From positions 2,108,001 through 2,172,000 of the forward strand of contig OZ257157.1 in NCBI GenBank assembly GCA_965279405.1: a DNA stretch of 64,000 nucleotides, given 5' to 3'. The notes beneath the pieces were generated by a model. It was not told where the DNA came from. It saw only the letters and a list, made by a program, of their open reading frames with translations, and did not search any database. Both the position numbers and the translations under genes were made by a program. This DNA is from CBDDIP01 sp965279405 (lineage in GTDB: Bacteria > Actinomycetota > Acidimicrobiia > Acidimicrobiales > Ilumatobacteraceae). Positions 48,900-57,445 of the stretch are shown here, in pieces. Position 1 is the first letter of the stretch; each line of letters starts with the position of its first letter.

Positions 48900-51448
48900 G
48901 CCGGCTCGTGCCCGGCGAGGCCGACGGTGATGATCACGCTGAGCCCGCCGCCCGGCGTGTCGTCGAGCGTGAGCGTGCCACCCATCGCCTCGACGAACCC
49001 TTGGGCGATCGACAGCCCGAGGCCGACGCCGTCCACCGTCTGCTGATCGCCGAGTCGCTGGAACGGGGCCAGCACCTGCACCCGTGCGCTCAGCGGGATG
49101 CCGGGTCCGCGGTCGATGACCGCGAGGTGGATGCGATCGGCGACGACCGATGCGGTGATGCGGACCGGGACGTCGACCGCGGTGGCCGACGCATGGTGCA
49201 ACGCGTTCGAGACCACGTTCGCCAGGCTGCGTTCGAGCAGCACCGGGTCGCACAGCGCCATCGGCAGTGACGGATCGAGGTCGAGGGTGACGCAGTTCGA
49301 CGCGGGCGCCAACGTGTGCAGCACCGACGCCACGACGTCGCCGATCGCCGTCGGCTCGAGGCGCACGGCCAGTGCACCGATCTGCAACCGGCTGGCGTCG
49401 AGCAGGTTGCCCACCAAGCGGTTGAGACGATCGGTCTCCTCGTCGATGGTCGCCAGCGCCTCTGCTGTCTGATCGGGCGTCCACGCCACGGTGTCGTCGC
49501 GCAAGCCCGAGACCATCGCCTTGATCGACGCAAGTGGGGTTCGGAGGTCGTGCGACACCGCACGAAGCATGCCAGTGCGCACGGCGTCCACCTCGGCGAG
49601 CGCGGATGCCTCGGCGGCATCCCGCGCCAGCTGCTGCGCGCCGACGGCGACGGCGAGCTGGTCCGCCAGCACGCGCAGCAGCCGCTGGTCGTCGTCCGAC
49701 AACGCGCGCCCGCGGACCTCGAGCTCGTACCGCGCCGCCTCGTCACCGGCGACGATGCCGAACGGGACGACGAGCTCGTGGCCCGCCGTCGCCGCGCCCG
49801 GTGCGAACGACTCGGCCAACGCCTCCGAGCTCGTGCCGAGGGTTCGCACGAGCCGCACCGACGCGAGTCCGAAGATCGAGCGCACCTCGTCCACCAGCGC
49901 CGGCATCGGCTCGGCGTCGGTGCTCAGGCTGGCTGCCGAGCGGGTGAGCGCCTCCGCCTCGAAGCGGGCGACACGAGCCTCCAACGAACGGCGCGAAGCG
50001 GTGTCGACCAACGAGCCGACCGCGAACGCGACCACGACGAACACGACGAGCGCGGTGACGTTCTCAGGCTGGGCGATGGTGAACGTGTGGCGGGGCTCGA
50101 CGAAGTACCAGTTGACGAGCAGCGAGGCCAGGACGGCGGCGATCGCAGCCACGAGCCGCCCACCGACGGCGGCGATCAGCAGCACCCACGTGAGGAAGAC
50201 GAGCAGCGTCGTCGGCAGCTCGACGTGTTCCCGCAGCGCGGTGCCGGCGACGGTCAGCAACGGCAGCCCGAGGAGCGCCAGCACCCACGCCGCGGAGATC
50301 CGCGACGCGGTGATCGGAACCGGCGGACGATCGCGCCCGCGCAGTGACGACGTCTCGGTCGGCGCGTCCGTGGCGATCACGTGCACGTCGATGCCGCCGG
50401 AACCGGCGTCCGCGGCGAGACGGGTGACCGTGGCGATGAACGAGCCGTGGGTCAGCTCGAACCACCGCGAACGGCGCGTCGCGCCGAGCACCAGCTGCGT
50501 CGCCCGTTCGGTGCGCGCAAAGGTGACGAGCGCCGCGGCGCGGTCGGCACCGACCACCTCGCGCGCCGTGCCGCCGAGCTCCGTGATCAGTTGCCGTTGC
50601 TGGGCGAGCACCGCTTCGTCGTCCACGTGCAAGCCGTCATCGCTCGTCACGTGCGCGCCGATCAGCTCGCCACCGAGCCGGCCGGCGATGCGCGCCGCGC
50701 GACGGATCAAGGCGTCGCCGCCCGGTGCGCCGGTGATGCCGACCACCACGCGCTCGCGCGTCTCCCATGCGTCGGTGATCCCGTGATCGCTGAGGTACGT
50801 GCTCAGCGACTCCTCGACCCGGTCGGCCACCCACAGCAGCGCCAGCTCGCGCAGCGCGCCGAGGTTGCCCGGCCGGAAGTAGTTCGACAGCGCGGCGTCG
50901 ATGCGCTCGGGCGGGTAGATGTTGCCGTGCGCCATCCGCCGGCGCAGCGCCTCCGGTGCCATGTCGACCAGCTCGATCTGATCGGCGCGACGCACGAACT
51001 GGTCGGGCACGGTCTCGCGCTGCACCGTGCCGGTGATCCGTCCGATGACGTCGTTCAACGACTCGAGGTGCTGGATGTTGAGCGTGGAGATGACGTCGAT
51101 GCCGGCGTCGAGCAGCACCTCCACGTCCTGCCACCGCTTCTGGCGCGGCGACCCCGGCGCGTTGGTGTGCGCCAGCTCGTCGACGAGCACCACCTGTGGG
51201 CGGCGCGCCAGCACGGCCTCCGCATCCATCTCCAGCAGGGTGGTGCCGCGGTACTGGTGCTCGCGTCGCGGCACCTGCTCGAGATCGGCCAGCTGGGCGA
51301 TCGTCTGCGCCCGCCCGTGCGTCTCGACGATGCCGATGACGACGTCGGTGCCGCGGTCGTGACGGCGCGCTGCCTCGCCGAGCATCCGGTACGTCTTGCC
51401 GACGCCCGGCGCGGCGCCGAGGTAGATGCGCAAGCTGCCACGACCCAT
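48896..51448 (-). CDS. kdpD: KdpD osmosensitive potassium sensor histidine kinase
   Basis: 850 residues. The N-terminal KdpD domain has Walker A GAAPGVGKTYRML (11-23) and LVDELAHTNAPGS. A universal-stress-type domain (about 240-370) follows, then four membrane helices (about 390-490), a GAF-like region and a HisKA/HATPase core with the phosphoacceptor His near residue 632 (AVSHDLRTPLASIKAM) and G boxes IDRGPGIP and GVGLGLSIAQG. It senses low potassium and phosphorylates KdpE. The start at 51448 lies 13 bases after the kdpC stop. Confidence 0.95.
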   Translation of the reverse strand: MGRGSLRIYLGAAPGVGKTYRMLGEAARRHDRGTDVVIGIVETHGRAQTIAQLADLEQVPRREHQYRGTTLLEMDAEAVLARRPQVVLVDELAHTNAPGSPRQKRWQDVEVLLDAGIDVISTLNIQHLESLNDVIGRITGTVQRETVPDQFVRRADQIELVDMAPEALRRRMAHGNIYPPERIDAALSNYFRPGNLGALRELALLWVADRVEESLSTYLSDHGITDAWETRERVVVGITGAPGGDALIRRAARIAGRLGGELIGAHVTSDDGLHVDDEAVLAQQRQLITELGGTAREVVGADRAAALVTFARTERATQLVLGATRRSRWFELTHGSFIATVTRLAADAGSGGIDVHVIATDAPTETSSLRGRDRPPVPITASRISAAWVLALLGLPLLTVAGTALREHVELPTTLLVFLTWVLLIAAVGGRLVAAIAAVLASLLVNWYFVEPRHTFTIAQPENVTALVVFVVVAFAVGSLVDTASRRSLEARVARFEAEALTRSAASLSTDAEPMPALVDEVRSIFGLASVRLVRTLGTSSEALAESFAPGAATAGHELVVPFGIVAGDEAARYELEVRGRALSDDDQRLLRVLADQLAVAVGAQQLARDAAEASALAEVDAVRTGMLRAVSHDLRTPLASIKAMVSGLRDDTVAWTPDQTAEALATIDEETDRLNRLVGNLLDASRLQIGALAVRLEPTAIGDVVASVLHTLAPASNCVTLDLDPSLPMALCDPVLLERSLANVVSNALHHASATAVDVPVRITASVVADRIHLAVIDRGPGIPLSARVQVLAPFQRLGDQQTVDGVGLGLSIAQGFVEAMGGTLTLDDTPGGGLSVIITVGLAGHEPA

Positions 51449-51461
51449 TGCGATCAGTCTC

Positions 51462-52037
51462 TCAGCCGGTCAGGTCGTCCAACGCGACGTTCAATCGCAA
51501 CACGTTGACGCCCGGTTCGCCGAGGATGCCGAGGGCCCGCCCGTCGGTGCTCGCGGCGATCAGCTGCTGCACCTGGTCGACGGTGATGCCGCGCTCCTCG
51601 GCCACCCGCGGAGCCTGCAGCGCGGCGTTGGCCTGCGAGATGTGCGGGTCGAGCCCGGAGCCCGAGGCGGTGACGGCGTCGACCGGCACCTGCGCATCGG
51701 CGGCCAGCCCGTTCTCCGTGCGATACGCCGCGGCGCGCTCGGCGACGGCGTCGAGCAGGTCGGGGCTCAGCGGGCCGAGGTTGGACCCTGAGCTGGCCGA
51801 TCCGTCGTAGCCGTCGCCGGCGGCCGAGGGGCGCGGGTGGAAGTACTGCGGTGAGGTGAACGCCTGGCCGATGAGCTCGCTGCCGATCACATGTCCGTTG
51901 CGCTCGATCAGGGAACCGTTGGCCTTGTCGTTGAACGCGACCTGGGCGACGGCGGTGCCGGCGAGCGGGTAGATGACCCCGCAGATGACGGTGAACGTCA
52001 GCAGCATCATCAGCGCTGGACGAAGTTGGCGGATCAT
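51462..52037 (-). CDS. kdpC: Potassium-transporting ATPase subunit KdpC
   Basis: 191 residues. An N-terminal membrane helix (LRPALMMLLTFTVICGVIYP) is followed by the extracytosolic domain with GQAFTSPQYFHPRPSAAG and GSGLDPHISQANAALQAPRV. KdpC helps assemble and stabilise the complex and raises ATP affinity. The start at 52037 overlaps the kdpB stop (ATGA), as usual in kdp operons. Confidence 0.95.
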   Translation of the reverse strand: MIRQLRPALMMLLTFTVICGVIYPLAGTAVAQVAFNDKANGSLIERNGHVIGSELIGQAFTSPQYFHPRPSAAGDGYDGSASSGSNLGPLSPDLLDAVAERAAAYRTENGLAADAQVPVDAVTASGSGLDPHISQANAALQAPRVAEERGITVDQVQQLIAASTDGRALGILGEPGVNVLRLNVALDDLTG

Positions 52038-54076
52038 TTCACTCCTAGTGCGGTGACGATGACGTCGATGAGCTTGATGCCGACGAACGGGACGATGACG
52101 CCGCCCAGCCCGTAGACGAGGAGGTTGCGGCGCAGCACCGCACCGGCGGCCTCGGCGCGGAAGCGAACGCCGCGCAGGGCCAGCGGAACGAGGCCGATGA
52201 TGATCAGCGCGTTGAAGATGACGGCGCTGAGGATGGCCGAGCGCGAGCTGGCCAGGTGCATCACGTTGAGCTTGTCGAGCGCCGGGAGGAAGCCGGAGAA
52301 CATCGCCGGGATGATGGCGAAGTACTTGGCGACGTCGTTGGCGATCGAGAACGTGGTCAACGAACCGCGGGTGATCAGCAGCTGCTTGCCGACCTCGACG
52401 ATCTCGATGAGCTTCGTCGGGTTGCTGTCGAGGTCGACCATGTTGCCGGCCTCCTTCGCAGCTTGCGTGCCGGTGTTCATCGCCACGCCGACGTCCGCCT
52501 GGGCCAGCGCCGGCGCATCGTTGGTGCCGTCGCCGGTCATCGCCACGAGGTTGCCGCCGGCCTGCTCGCGCTTGATCAGCGCCATCTTGTCCTCGGGCGT
52601 CGCTTCGGCGAGGAAGCCGTCGACGCCCGCCTCCTCGGCGATCGCTGCGGCGGTCAACGGGTTGTCCCCGGTGATCATGATCGTGCGGATGCCCATTGCC
52701 CGCAGCTGATCGAAGCGCTCGCTCATGCCCGGCTTGACGGTGTCCTTCAGACGCACCACGCCGAGGACCCTCCAGGGAGCGTCGGGGCTGACGCGATCGG
52801 CGACGACGAGTGGCGTTGCGCCGTCTCGCGACACCTGCTCGACGATCGGGCCGAGCTCGAGCGGCACGTCGACGCCGGTGTCGGCGACGAAGCGGCGCAC
52901 CGAATCGGCGGCCCCCTTGCGCACGCTGCGTCCGGTGGTGAGGTCCATGCCCGACATCCGCGTCTGCGCGGTGAAGGGCACGAGCAGCGCGTTCGGGTCG
53001 TGCACCGCACTCAGCCCGTGCGCCGTCTGGGCGAGCGTGACCACCGATCGCCCCTCTGGCGTCTCGTCGGCCAACGACGACACCATCGCCGCCTCGGCCA
53101 GGCCCGCAACGGTGACGCCGTTCACCGGCAGGAACTCGGCGGCCTGCCGAGAGCCGTAGGTGATCGTGCCGGTCTTGTCGAGCAGCAACGTGGTCACGTC
53201 GCCTGCGGCCTCCACGGCGCGGCCCGACATGGCCAGCACGTTGCGCTGCACCAGCCGGTCCATGCCGGCGATCCCGATCGCCGACAGCAGTCCGCCGATC
53301 GTGGTCGGGATCAGGCAGACGAGGAGGGCGACGAGGACGATGATCGGCTGCTCGGCGCCGGAGTAGATGGCGAACGGCTGCAGCGTCACGACGGCGAGCA
53401 GGAAGATGATCGTCAGCCCGGCGAGCAGGATCGACAGGGCGATCTCGTTTGGCGTCTTCTGCCGGTCGGCGCCCTCCACCAACGCGATCATCCGATCGAG
53501 GAACGTCTCACCCGGCCGGGCCGAGATGCACACGACGATCTCGTCGCTCAGGACGCGCGTGCCGCCGGTGACCGCCGAACGATCGCCGCCGGACTCGCGG
53601 ATCACCGGAGCCGACTCGCCCGTGATGGCCGACTCGTCCACCGTGGCGATGCCCTCGACGATGTCCCCGTCGCCAGGGATCACCTCGCCGGCCGTGACGA
53701 CGCACAGGTCGCCGATGTCGAGCGCGTTGGACGAGCGCTCGACGATCGACCCGTCCGCCAGCCGAACGCGTGCGATCGTGTCCGCACGCGTCTTGCGCAG
53801 TGCTGCCGCCTGGGCCTTGCCGCGACCTTCGGCCATCGCCTCGGCGAAGTTGGCGAACAGCACGGTGAACCACAGCCAGGCGGCGACCAGACCGGCGAAC
53901 CAGTTCTGCTGCGAGTCAGCAGTGCCGAAGTCGCGGATGAACAGCACGGTGGTCAGCACCGAGCCGACCTCGACGATGAACATCACCGGGTTGCGGGCCA
54001 TCTTCTTCGGGTTGAGCTTCTTCAGTGCGTCGAGCGATGCGTCGCCGATGATCGAACGGTCGAACAGCTGCGTCAT
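52034..54076 (-). CDS. kdpB: Potassium-transporting P-type ATPase KdpB
   Basis: 680 residues. The phosphorylation motif DKTGT is at 300-304, the TGES actuator motif at 152-155 and MTGDGTNDAPAL in the hinge. The membrane region has the usual 7 helices, and the IPTTIGGLLSAIGIAG stretch is typical of KdpB. It drives potassium uptake by ATP hydrolysis with KdpA, C and F. The ATG at 54076 overlaps the kdpA stop by an ATGA junction. Confidence 0.96.
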   Translation of the reverse strand: MTQLFDRSIIGDASLDALKKLNPKKMARNPVMFIVEVGSVLTTVLFIRDFGTADSQQNWFAGLVAAWLWFTVLFANFAEAMAEGRGKAQAAALRKTRADTIARVRLADGSIVERSSNALDIGDLCVVTAGEVIPGDGDIVEGIATVDESAITGESAPVIRESGGDRSAVTGGTRVLSDEIVVCISARPGETFLDRMIALVEGADRQKTPNEIALSILLAGLTIIFLLAVVTLQPFAIYSGAEQPIIVLVALLVCLIPTTIGGLLSAIGIAGMDRLVQRNVLAMSGRAVEAAGDVTTLLLDKTGTITYGSRQAAEFLPVNGVTVAGLAEAAMVSSLADETPEGRSVVTLAQTAHGLSAVHDPNALLVPFTAQTRMSGMDLTTGRSVRKGAADSVRRFVADTGVDVPLELGPIVEQVSRDGATPLVVADRVSPDAPWRVLGVVRLKDTVKPGMSERFDQLRAMGIRTIMITGDNPLTAAAIAEEAGVDGFLAEATPEDKMALIKREQAGGNLVAMTGDGTNDAPALAQADVGVAMNTGTQAAKEAGNMVDLDSNPTKLIEIVEVGKQLLITRGSLTTFSIANDVAKYFAIIPAMFSGFLPALDKLNVMHLASSRSAILSAVIFNALIIIGLVPLALRGVRFRAEAAGAVLRRNLLVYGLGGVIVPFVGIKLIDVIVTALGVK

Positions 54077-55782
54077 GACAGGTGCTCCAGGATCGGGCCC
54101 AGCGCCAGCGCCGGGAAGAAGGTGAGGCCGGCGATGATGATGATCACGCCGGTCAGGAGGCCGGCGAACAGCGGTGTGTGCGTCGGGAACGTTCCGGCGG
54201 TCTCCGGCACCTTCGGCTTGCGCACCAGCGATCCGCCGATCGCCAGCGCCGGGATGATCAGGAAGAAGCGCCCGATGAGCATCGAGATGCCCATCGTCGT
54301 CGTGTACCACTGGGTGCCCGTGCCCTGGAAGGCGAACGCCGACCCGTTGTTGTTGGCCGCCGAGGCGAAGTTGTAGAGCACCTCCGACAGCCCGTGGGTG
54401 CCGCTCTGGTACGTGTCTGCCGACTTCACCATCACGCTCGCCGCAGCGAAGCCGAGCAGCGCGATCGGCATCGCCAGGATGAACAGCGTGACCAGCTTCA
54501 TCTCCGCGGCCTGGATCTTCTTGCCGAGGTACTCCGGCGTTCGACCGACCATCAAGCCGGCGATGAACACGGCGAGCAGCGCGTAGTGCAGCACGCCCAT
54601 CAGGCCCACACCGACACCGCCCGGCGACAGCTCGCCGAGCATCATGTGCGCCATCGGGGCCAGACCGCCGAGCGGGGTGAACGAGTCGTGCATGCAGTTC
54701 ACCGACCCGTTGGAGGTGCCAGTGGTGGTGCCCGCCCACAGACCGCAGGCGGAAGCGCCGAAGCGGACCTCCTTGCCCTCCATGTTGCCGCCCGACTGCG
54801 TGGCGTCGATCGACTGGTCGACGCCGAGCTTGGTCAGCTCGGGGTTGCCGTTCTGCTCGGCGAAGATCGACAGCGCGCTGAAGACCACGAGCAGACCGAC
54901 CATCACCGCCATCAGCACTCGTCCTTGCCGCTTGTCCTTGACCATCCGGCCGAATGCGACGACGAAGGCGAACGGGATGGCGACGATCGCCCAGATCTCG
55001 AGGATGTCGGTCCAGCCGTTGGGGTTCTCGAACGGGTGCGCCGCGTTGGCGTTGAAGAAGCCGCCACCGTTGGAACCGAGCTGCTTGATCGCTTCCTGCG
55101 TCGCCAACGGACCGCCGGGGATGTGCTGCTGCGCCTGCTCGAGCGTGGTGGCCACGGTGTCGCCGTGGAAGTTCTGGATGACGCCCTGCGACATGAGCAC
55201 GATGGCGAACACCATCGACAGCGGCAGCAGCACGCGGACGGTCGTGCGCGTCAGGTCCACCCAGAAGTTGCCGAGCGTGCGCTGCTTCGTGCGGGTGATG
55301 CCGCGGATCATCGCCACGAGGATCGCCATGCCGGCAGCGGCGGACACGAAGTTCTGCACCGCCAACCCGACCATCTGGCTGAGGTGGCTCATCGCCACTT
55401 CGCCGGAGTACCACTGCCAGTTGGTGTTGGTGACGAAGCTGACGGCGATGTTCCAGGCACCCGATGGCGTGAACGCCGAACGGCCTGTGGGGTTGAACGG
55501 CAGGTGGCCCTGGAGCCGAAGCAGTGCGTACAGGCCGAGCAGCGACATCACGCTGAACGCCAGCAGCGAGACGGCGTACCCGCTCCAGCGCTGCTCGCGC
55601 TTGGCGTCGATGCCGCACACCCGGTAGATCAGCCGCTCGATCGGGTTGAAGAACCTGTCGCCGGGCGCCGAGCCGTCGTCACGGGCGCCGTACACGTCGG
55701 CGAGGTAGCGACCCAGCCGCGGCACGGTGACGAGGAGCAGGATCACCAGGACGATGATCTGCAGCCAGTTCTGCCAGCTCAT
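54073..55782 (-). CDS. kdpA: Potassium-transporting ATPase channel subunit KdpA
   Basis: 569 residues with about ten membrane helices and four selectivity-filter-like loops (for example GSNGGGFFNANAAHPFENPN and NNNGSAFA). It is a member of the SKT family, and the channel-like subunit that binds potassium from outside. The ATG at 55782 overlaps the kdpF stop in TGATG. Confidence 0.96.
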   Translation of the reverse strand: MSWQNWLQIIVLVILLLVTVPRLGRYLADVYGARDDGSAPGDRFFNPIERLIYRVCGIDAKREQRWSGYAVSLLAFSVMSLLGLYALLRLQGHLPFNPTGRSAFTPSGAWNIAVSFVTNTNWQWYSGEVAMSHLSQMVGLAVQNFVSAAAGMAILVAMIRGITRTKQRTLGNFWVDLTRTTVRVLLPLSMVFAIVLMSQGVIQNFHGDTVATTLEQAQQHIPGGPLATQEAIKQLGSNGGGFFNANAAHPFENPNGWTDILEIWAIVAIPFAFVVAFGRMVKDKRQGRVLMAVMVGLLVVFSALSIFAEQNGNPELTKLGVDQSIDATQSGGNMEGKEVRFGASACGLWAGTTTGTSNGSVNCMHDSFTPLGGLAPMAHMMLGELSPGGVGVGLMGVLHYALLAVFIAGLMVGRTPEYLGKKIQAAEMKLVTLFILAMPIALLGFAAASVMVKSADTYQSGTHGLSEVLYNFASAANNNGSAFAFQGTGTQWYTTTMGISMLIGRFFLIIPALAIGGSLVRKPKVPETAGTFPTHTPLFAGLLTGVIIIIAGLTFFPALALGPILEHLS

Positions 55783-55868
55783 CAGAAGCGCTCCGGGAAG
55801 ATGAGCACGGCGACGAGGTAGACGACGGCGACGACGGCGAGCGCGAGCCCGATCCAGTTGTCGCTCAC
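55782..55868 (-). CDS. kdpF: Small potassium-ATPase subunit KdpF
   Basis: 28 residues: a single membrane helix (WIGLALAVVAVVYLVAVLIF) ending in PERF, the typical KdpF tail. It stabilises the KdpABC complex. It starts with GTG at 55868, which overlaps the stop of the 52-residue membrane protein upstream (GTGA), and ends in TGATG with kdpA. The gene is short enough to be missed by most gene finders. Confidence 0.92.
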   Translation of the reverse strand: MSDNWIGLALAVVAVVYLVAVLIFPERF

Positions 55869-56023
55869 GACGCGGAGTCCGTCGAAACGGCGGGGATCGA
55901 TTCGTGCTCGCCGGTCAGTTCGCCGGCGGGGTCATCGCCGATGATCCGGTCGCACCAGCGCACGTAGAGCACGCACAGCGCGAAGAACGCGATGGTGAGG
56001 GAGATGTAGACAAGGTCGGCCAC
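55865..56023 (-). CDS. 52-residue membrane protein leading the kdp operon
   Basis: 52 residues from GTG 56023. The N-terminus is one membrane helix (ADLVYISLTIAFFALCVLYV) followed by RWCDRIIGDD and a polar, acidic tail. Small proteins of this shape (often ending the helix in Y-V-R-x-C-D-R-I) precede kdpF in actinobacteria; they are unnamed or called potassium-transporter small subunits. Its stop overlaps the kdpF start. It may be an extra stabilising or regulatory subunit of the Kdp pump. No experimental function is known to me. Confidence 0.85.
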   Translation of the reverse strand: MADLVYISLTIAFFALCVLYVRWCDRIIGDDPAGELTGEHESIPAVSTDSAS

Positions 56024-56127
56024 GACGACCGTTGTACGGCCGCGCCAAACGGCCCGACAGTCCCTTTATGCCGTGTTCACGACCCCCTCGGGGATCTTCA
56101 CGGCTCCTTCACGCCGAGGGCGCTGGA

Positions 56128-56541
56128 TCAGCCGGCGCGGCTGATGCCGGCGCGCTTGAGCACCGCGGCATCGATGCCGACTTCACGCCACGTGGCGTAG
56201 CTGATGCCCTTGCTCGCGCTGTAGGACTTGGCCACGTCGACGAACGCCTGCTCGAGCGCGGTCATGTCCACGGCGGTGCCGAACGACACCAGCTCAGACT
56301 GGAGATCGCGCCGATCCTGGAGCAACCGCAGCTCCTCGATCGGGTCGGCGTCGGCCAGTGCCACGTCGATCGCACTCAGGCGTTCGGCAATGGACTCGCG
56401 TGTGCGCTTCCGGCCTCGCTTCGGTTTGTTGGAACGCAGTGCTTCGAGGCAGTCCCGAACTGCCTTTCCTTCGACCCGGCCCGCCGCGAGTTTTGCTTTG
56501 TGATCATCGGTCATCGGCCCTTTGGGCCCTCGCTTAGCCAT
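56128..56541 (-). CDS. Basic conserved hypothetical protein with AT-hook-like motifs
   Basis: 137 residues. The N-terminus has two AT-hook-like blocks, KRGPKGP and KPKRGRKR, followed by a long helical region (ERLSAIDVALADADPIEEL, LLQDRRDLQSEL) and a C-terminal YATWREVGIDAAVLKRAGI. This suggests a nucleic-acid-binding protein with a helical dimerisation part. I cannot name a family. An AT-rich promoter region (TTCCTT-N17-TATGAT) lies between this gene and the thioesterase. It starts at 56541. Confidence 0.65.
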   Translation of the reverse strand: MAKRGPKGPMTDDHKAKLAAGRVEGKAVRDCLEALRSNKPKRGRKRTRESIAERLSAIDVALADADPIEELRLLQDRRDLQSELVSFGTAVDMTALEQAFVDVAKSYSASKGISYATWREVGIDAAVLKRAGISRAG

Positions 56542-56626
56542 GAGCGGTGATCATAATTTCGTTCTGTTGAAAAAGGAACGATCAGCGACAGAAACTTCAG
56601 GGCCTGCTGAATACAGTGTCAGTCCG

Positions 56627-57445
56627 ATGGACCTGGCTCGCTTGTTCGACCTCGAGCCGCATGGCCCGGACACCTTCGTCGGCAGTGGTCCGAGGTACCC
56701 GTGGGGTGGTCTGTACGGTGGTCAGATCGTGGCTCAGGGGTTGCGCGCCGCGGCCGAGACGGTGGAGCCCGACCTGTCCGTGCATTCGTTGCGCGCCTAC
56801 TTCATCCGTCGCGGCGATCATCAGGAACCGGTCCGCTACGAGGTCGATCGGATCCGCAACGGGCGATCGTTCGCCACTCGTCGCGTGGTCGCTCGCCAGG
56901 CGATCGGTGCGATCCTCAACCTCGAGGCGTCGTTCCAACGCCCCGAGGCGTCACCCGACGTCACCACCGTCGCGATGCCGACGGATCTGCCGGGTCCCGA
57001 TGAGCTGACGGAGTCGTCGTGGACGCCGTCGTTCGCCCGGCGCTTCGTACCGGCGGACCGGCTTCCCTCGCAGGCGGGTGCGGGCAGCGGGCGAGTGGCG
57101 GCGTGGATGAAGGTCGCCGCCGACCTCGGTGACGATCAGCTGCTGCACCGCTGCTGGCTCTCGTACCTCTCCGACGACCTGCCGACCGACGCGGTGCGCC
57201 TCGTCCACCCCGACCTCAGCGGCGCGCACGACGAGCCGGTGTTCGGCGCCAGCCTCGACCACACGATCTGGTTCCATCGCCCGGTCCGCGCCGACCGGTG
57301 GCATCTGCACGACGTCAACTGCCATGCGTTCGTCGGTGGCCGCGGTCTGGTCATCGGCCACCTCTTCGGTGAGGACGGCACGCACGTGGCGACGATCGCC
57401 CAGGAGGCGCTGCTGCGGCAGGTCAGCCCCCGAACTGCCGGCTGA
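56627..57445 (+). CDS. Acyl-CoA thioesterase II (TesB-type)
   Basis: 272 residues. A double hot-dog protein: GGLYGGQIVAQGLRAAAETV, SVHSLRAYFIRRGDHQEPVRYEVDRIRNG in pieces, then a second half with PVFGASLDHTIWFHRPVRADRWHL and the C-terminal GHLFGEDGTHVATIAQEALLR. The Asp in LDHTIWFH and the following Thr/Gln are the catalytic residues of the TesB family. It hydrolyses medium- and long-chain acyl-CoA. The ATG at 56627 fits the family start; TACAGT, a possible -10 box, lies 10 bases upstream. Confidence 0.92.
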   Translation: MDLARLFDLEPHGPDTFVGSGPRYPWGGLYGGQIVAQGLRAAAETVEPDLSVHSLRAYFIRRGDHQEPVRYEVDRIRNGRSFATRRVVARQAIGAILNLEASFQRPEASPDVTTVAMPTDLPGPDELTESSWTPSFARRFVPADRLPSQAGAGSGRVAAWMKVAADLGDDQLLHRCWLSYLSDDLPTDAVRLVHPDLSGAHDEPVFGASLDHTIWFHRPVRADRWHLHDVNCHAFVGGRGLVIGHLFGEDGTHVATIAQEALLRQVSPRTAG

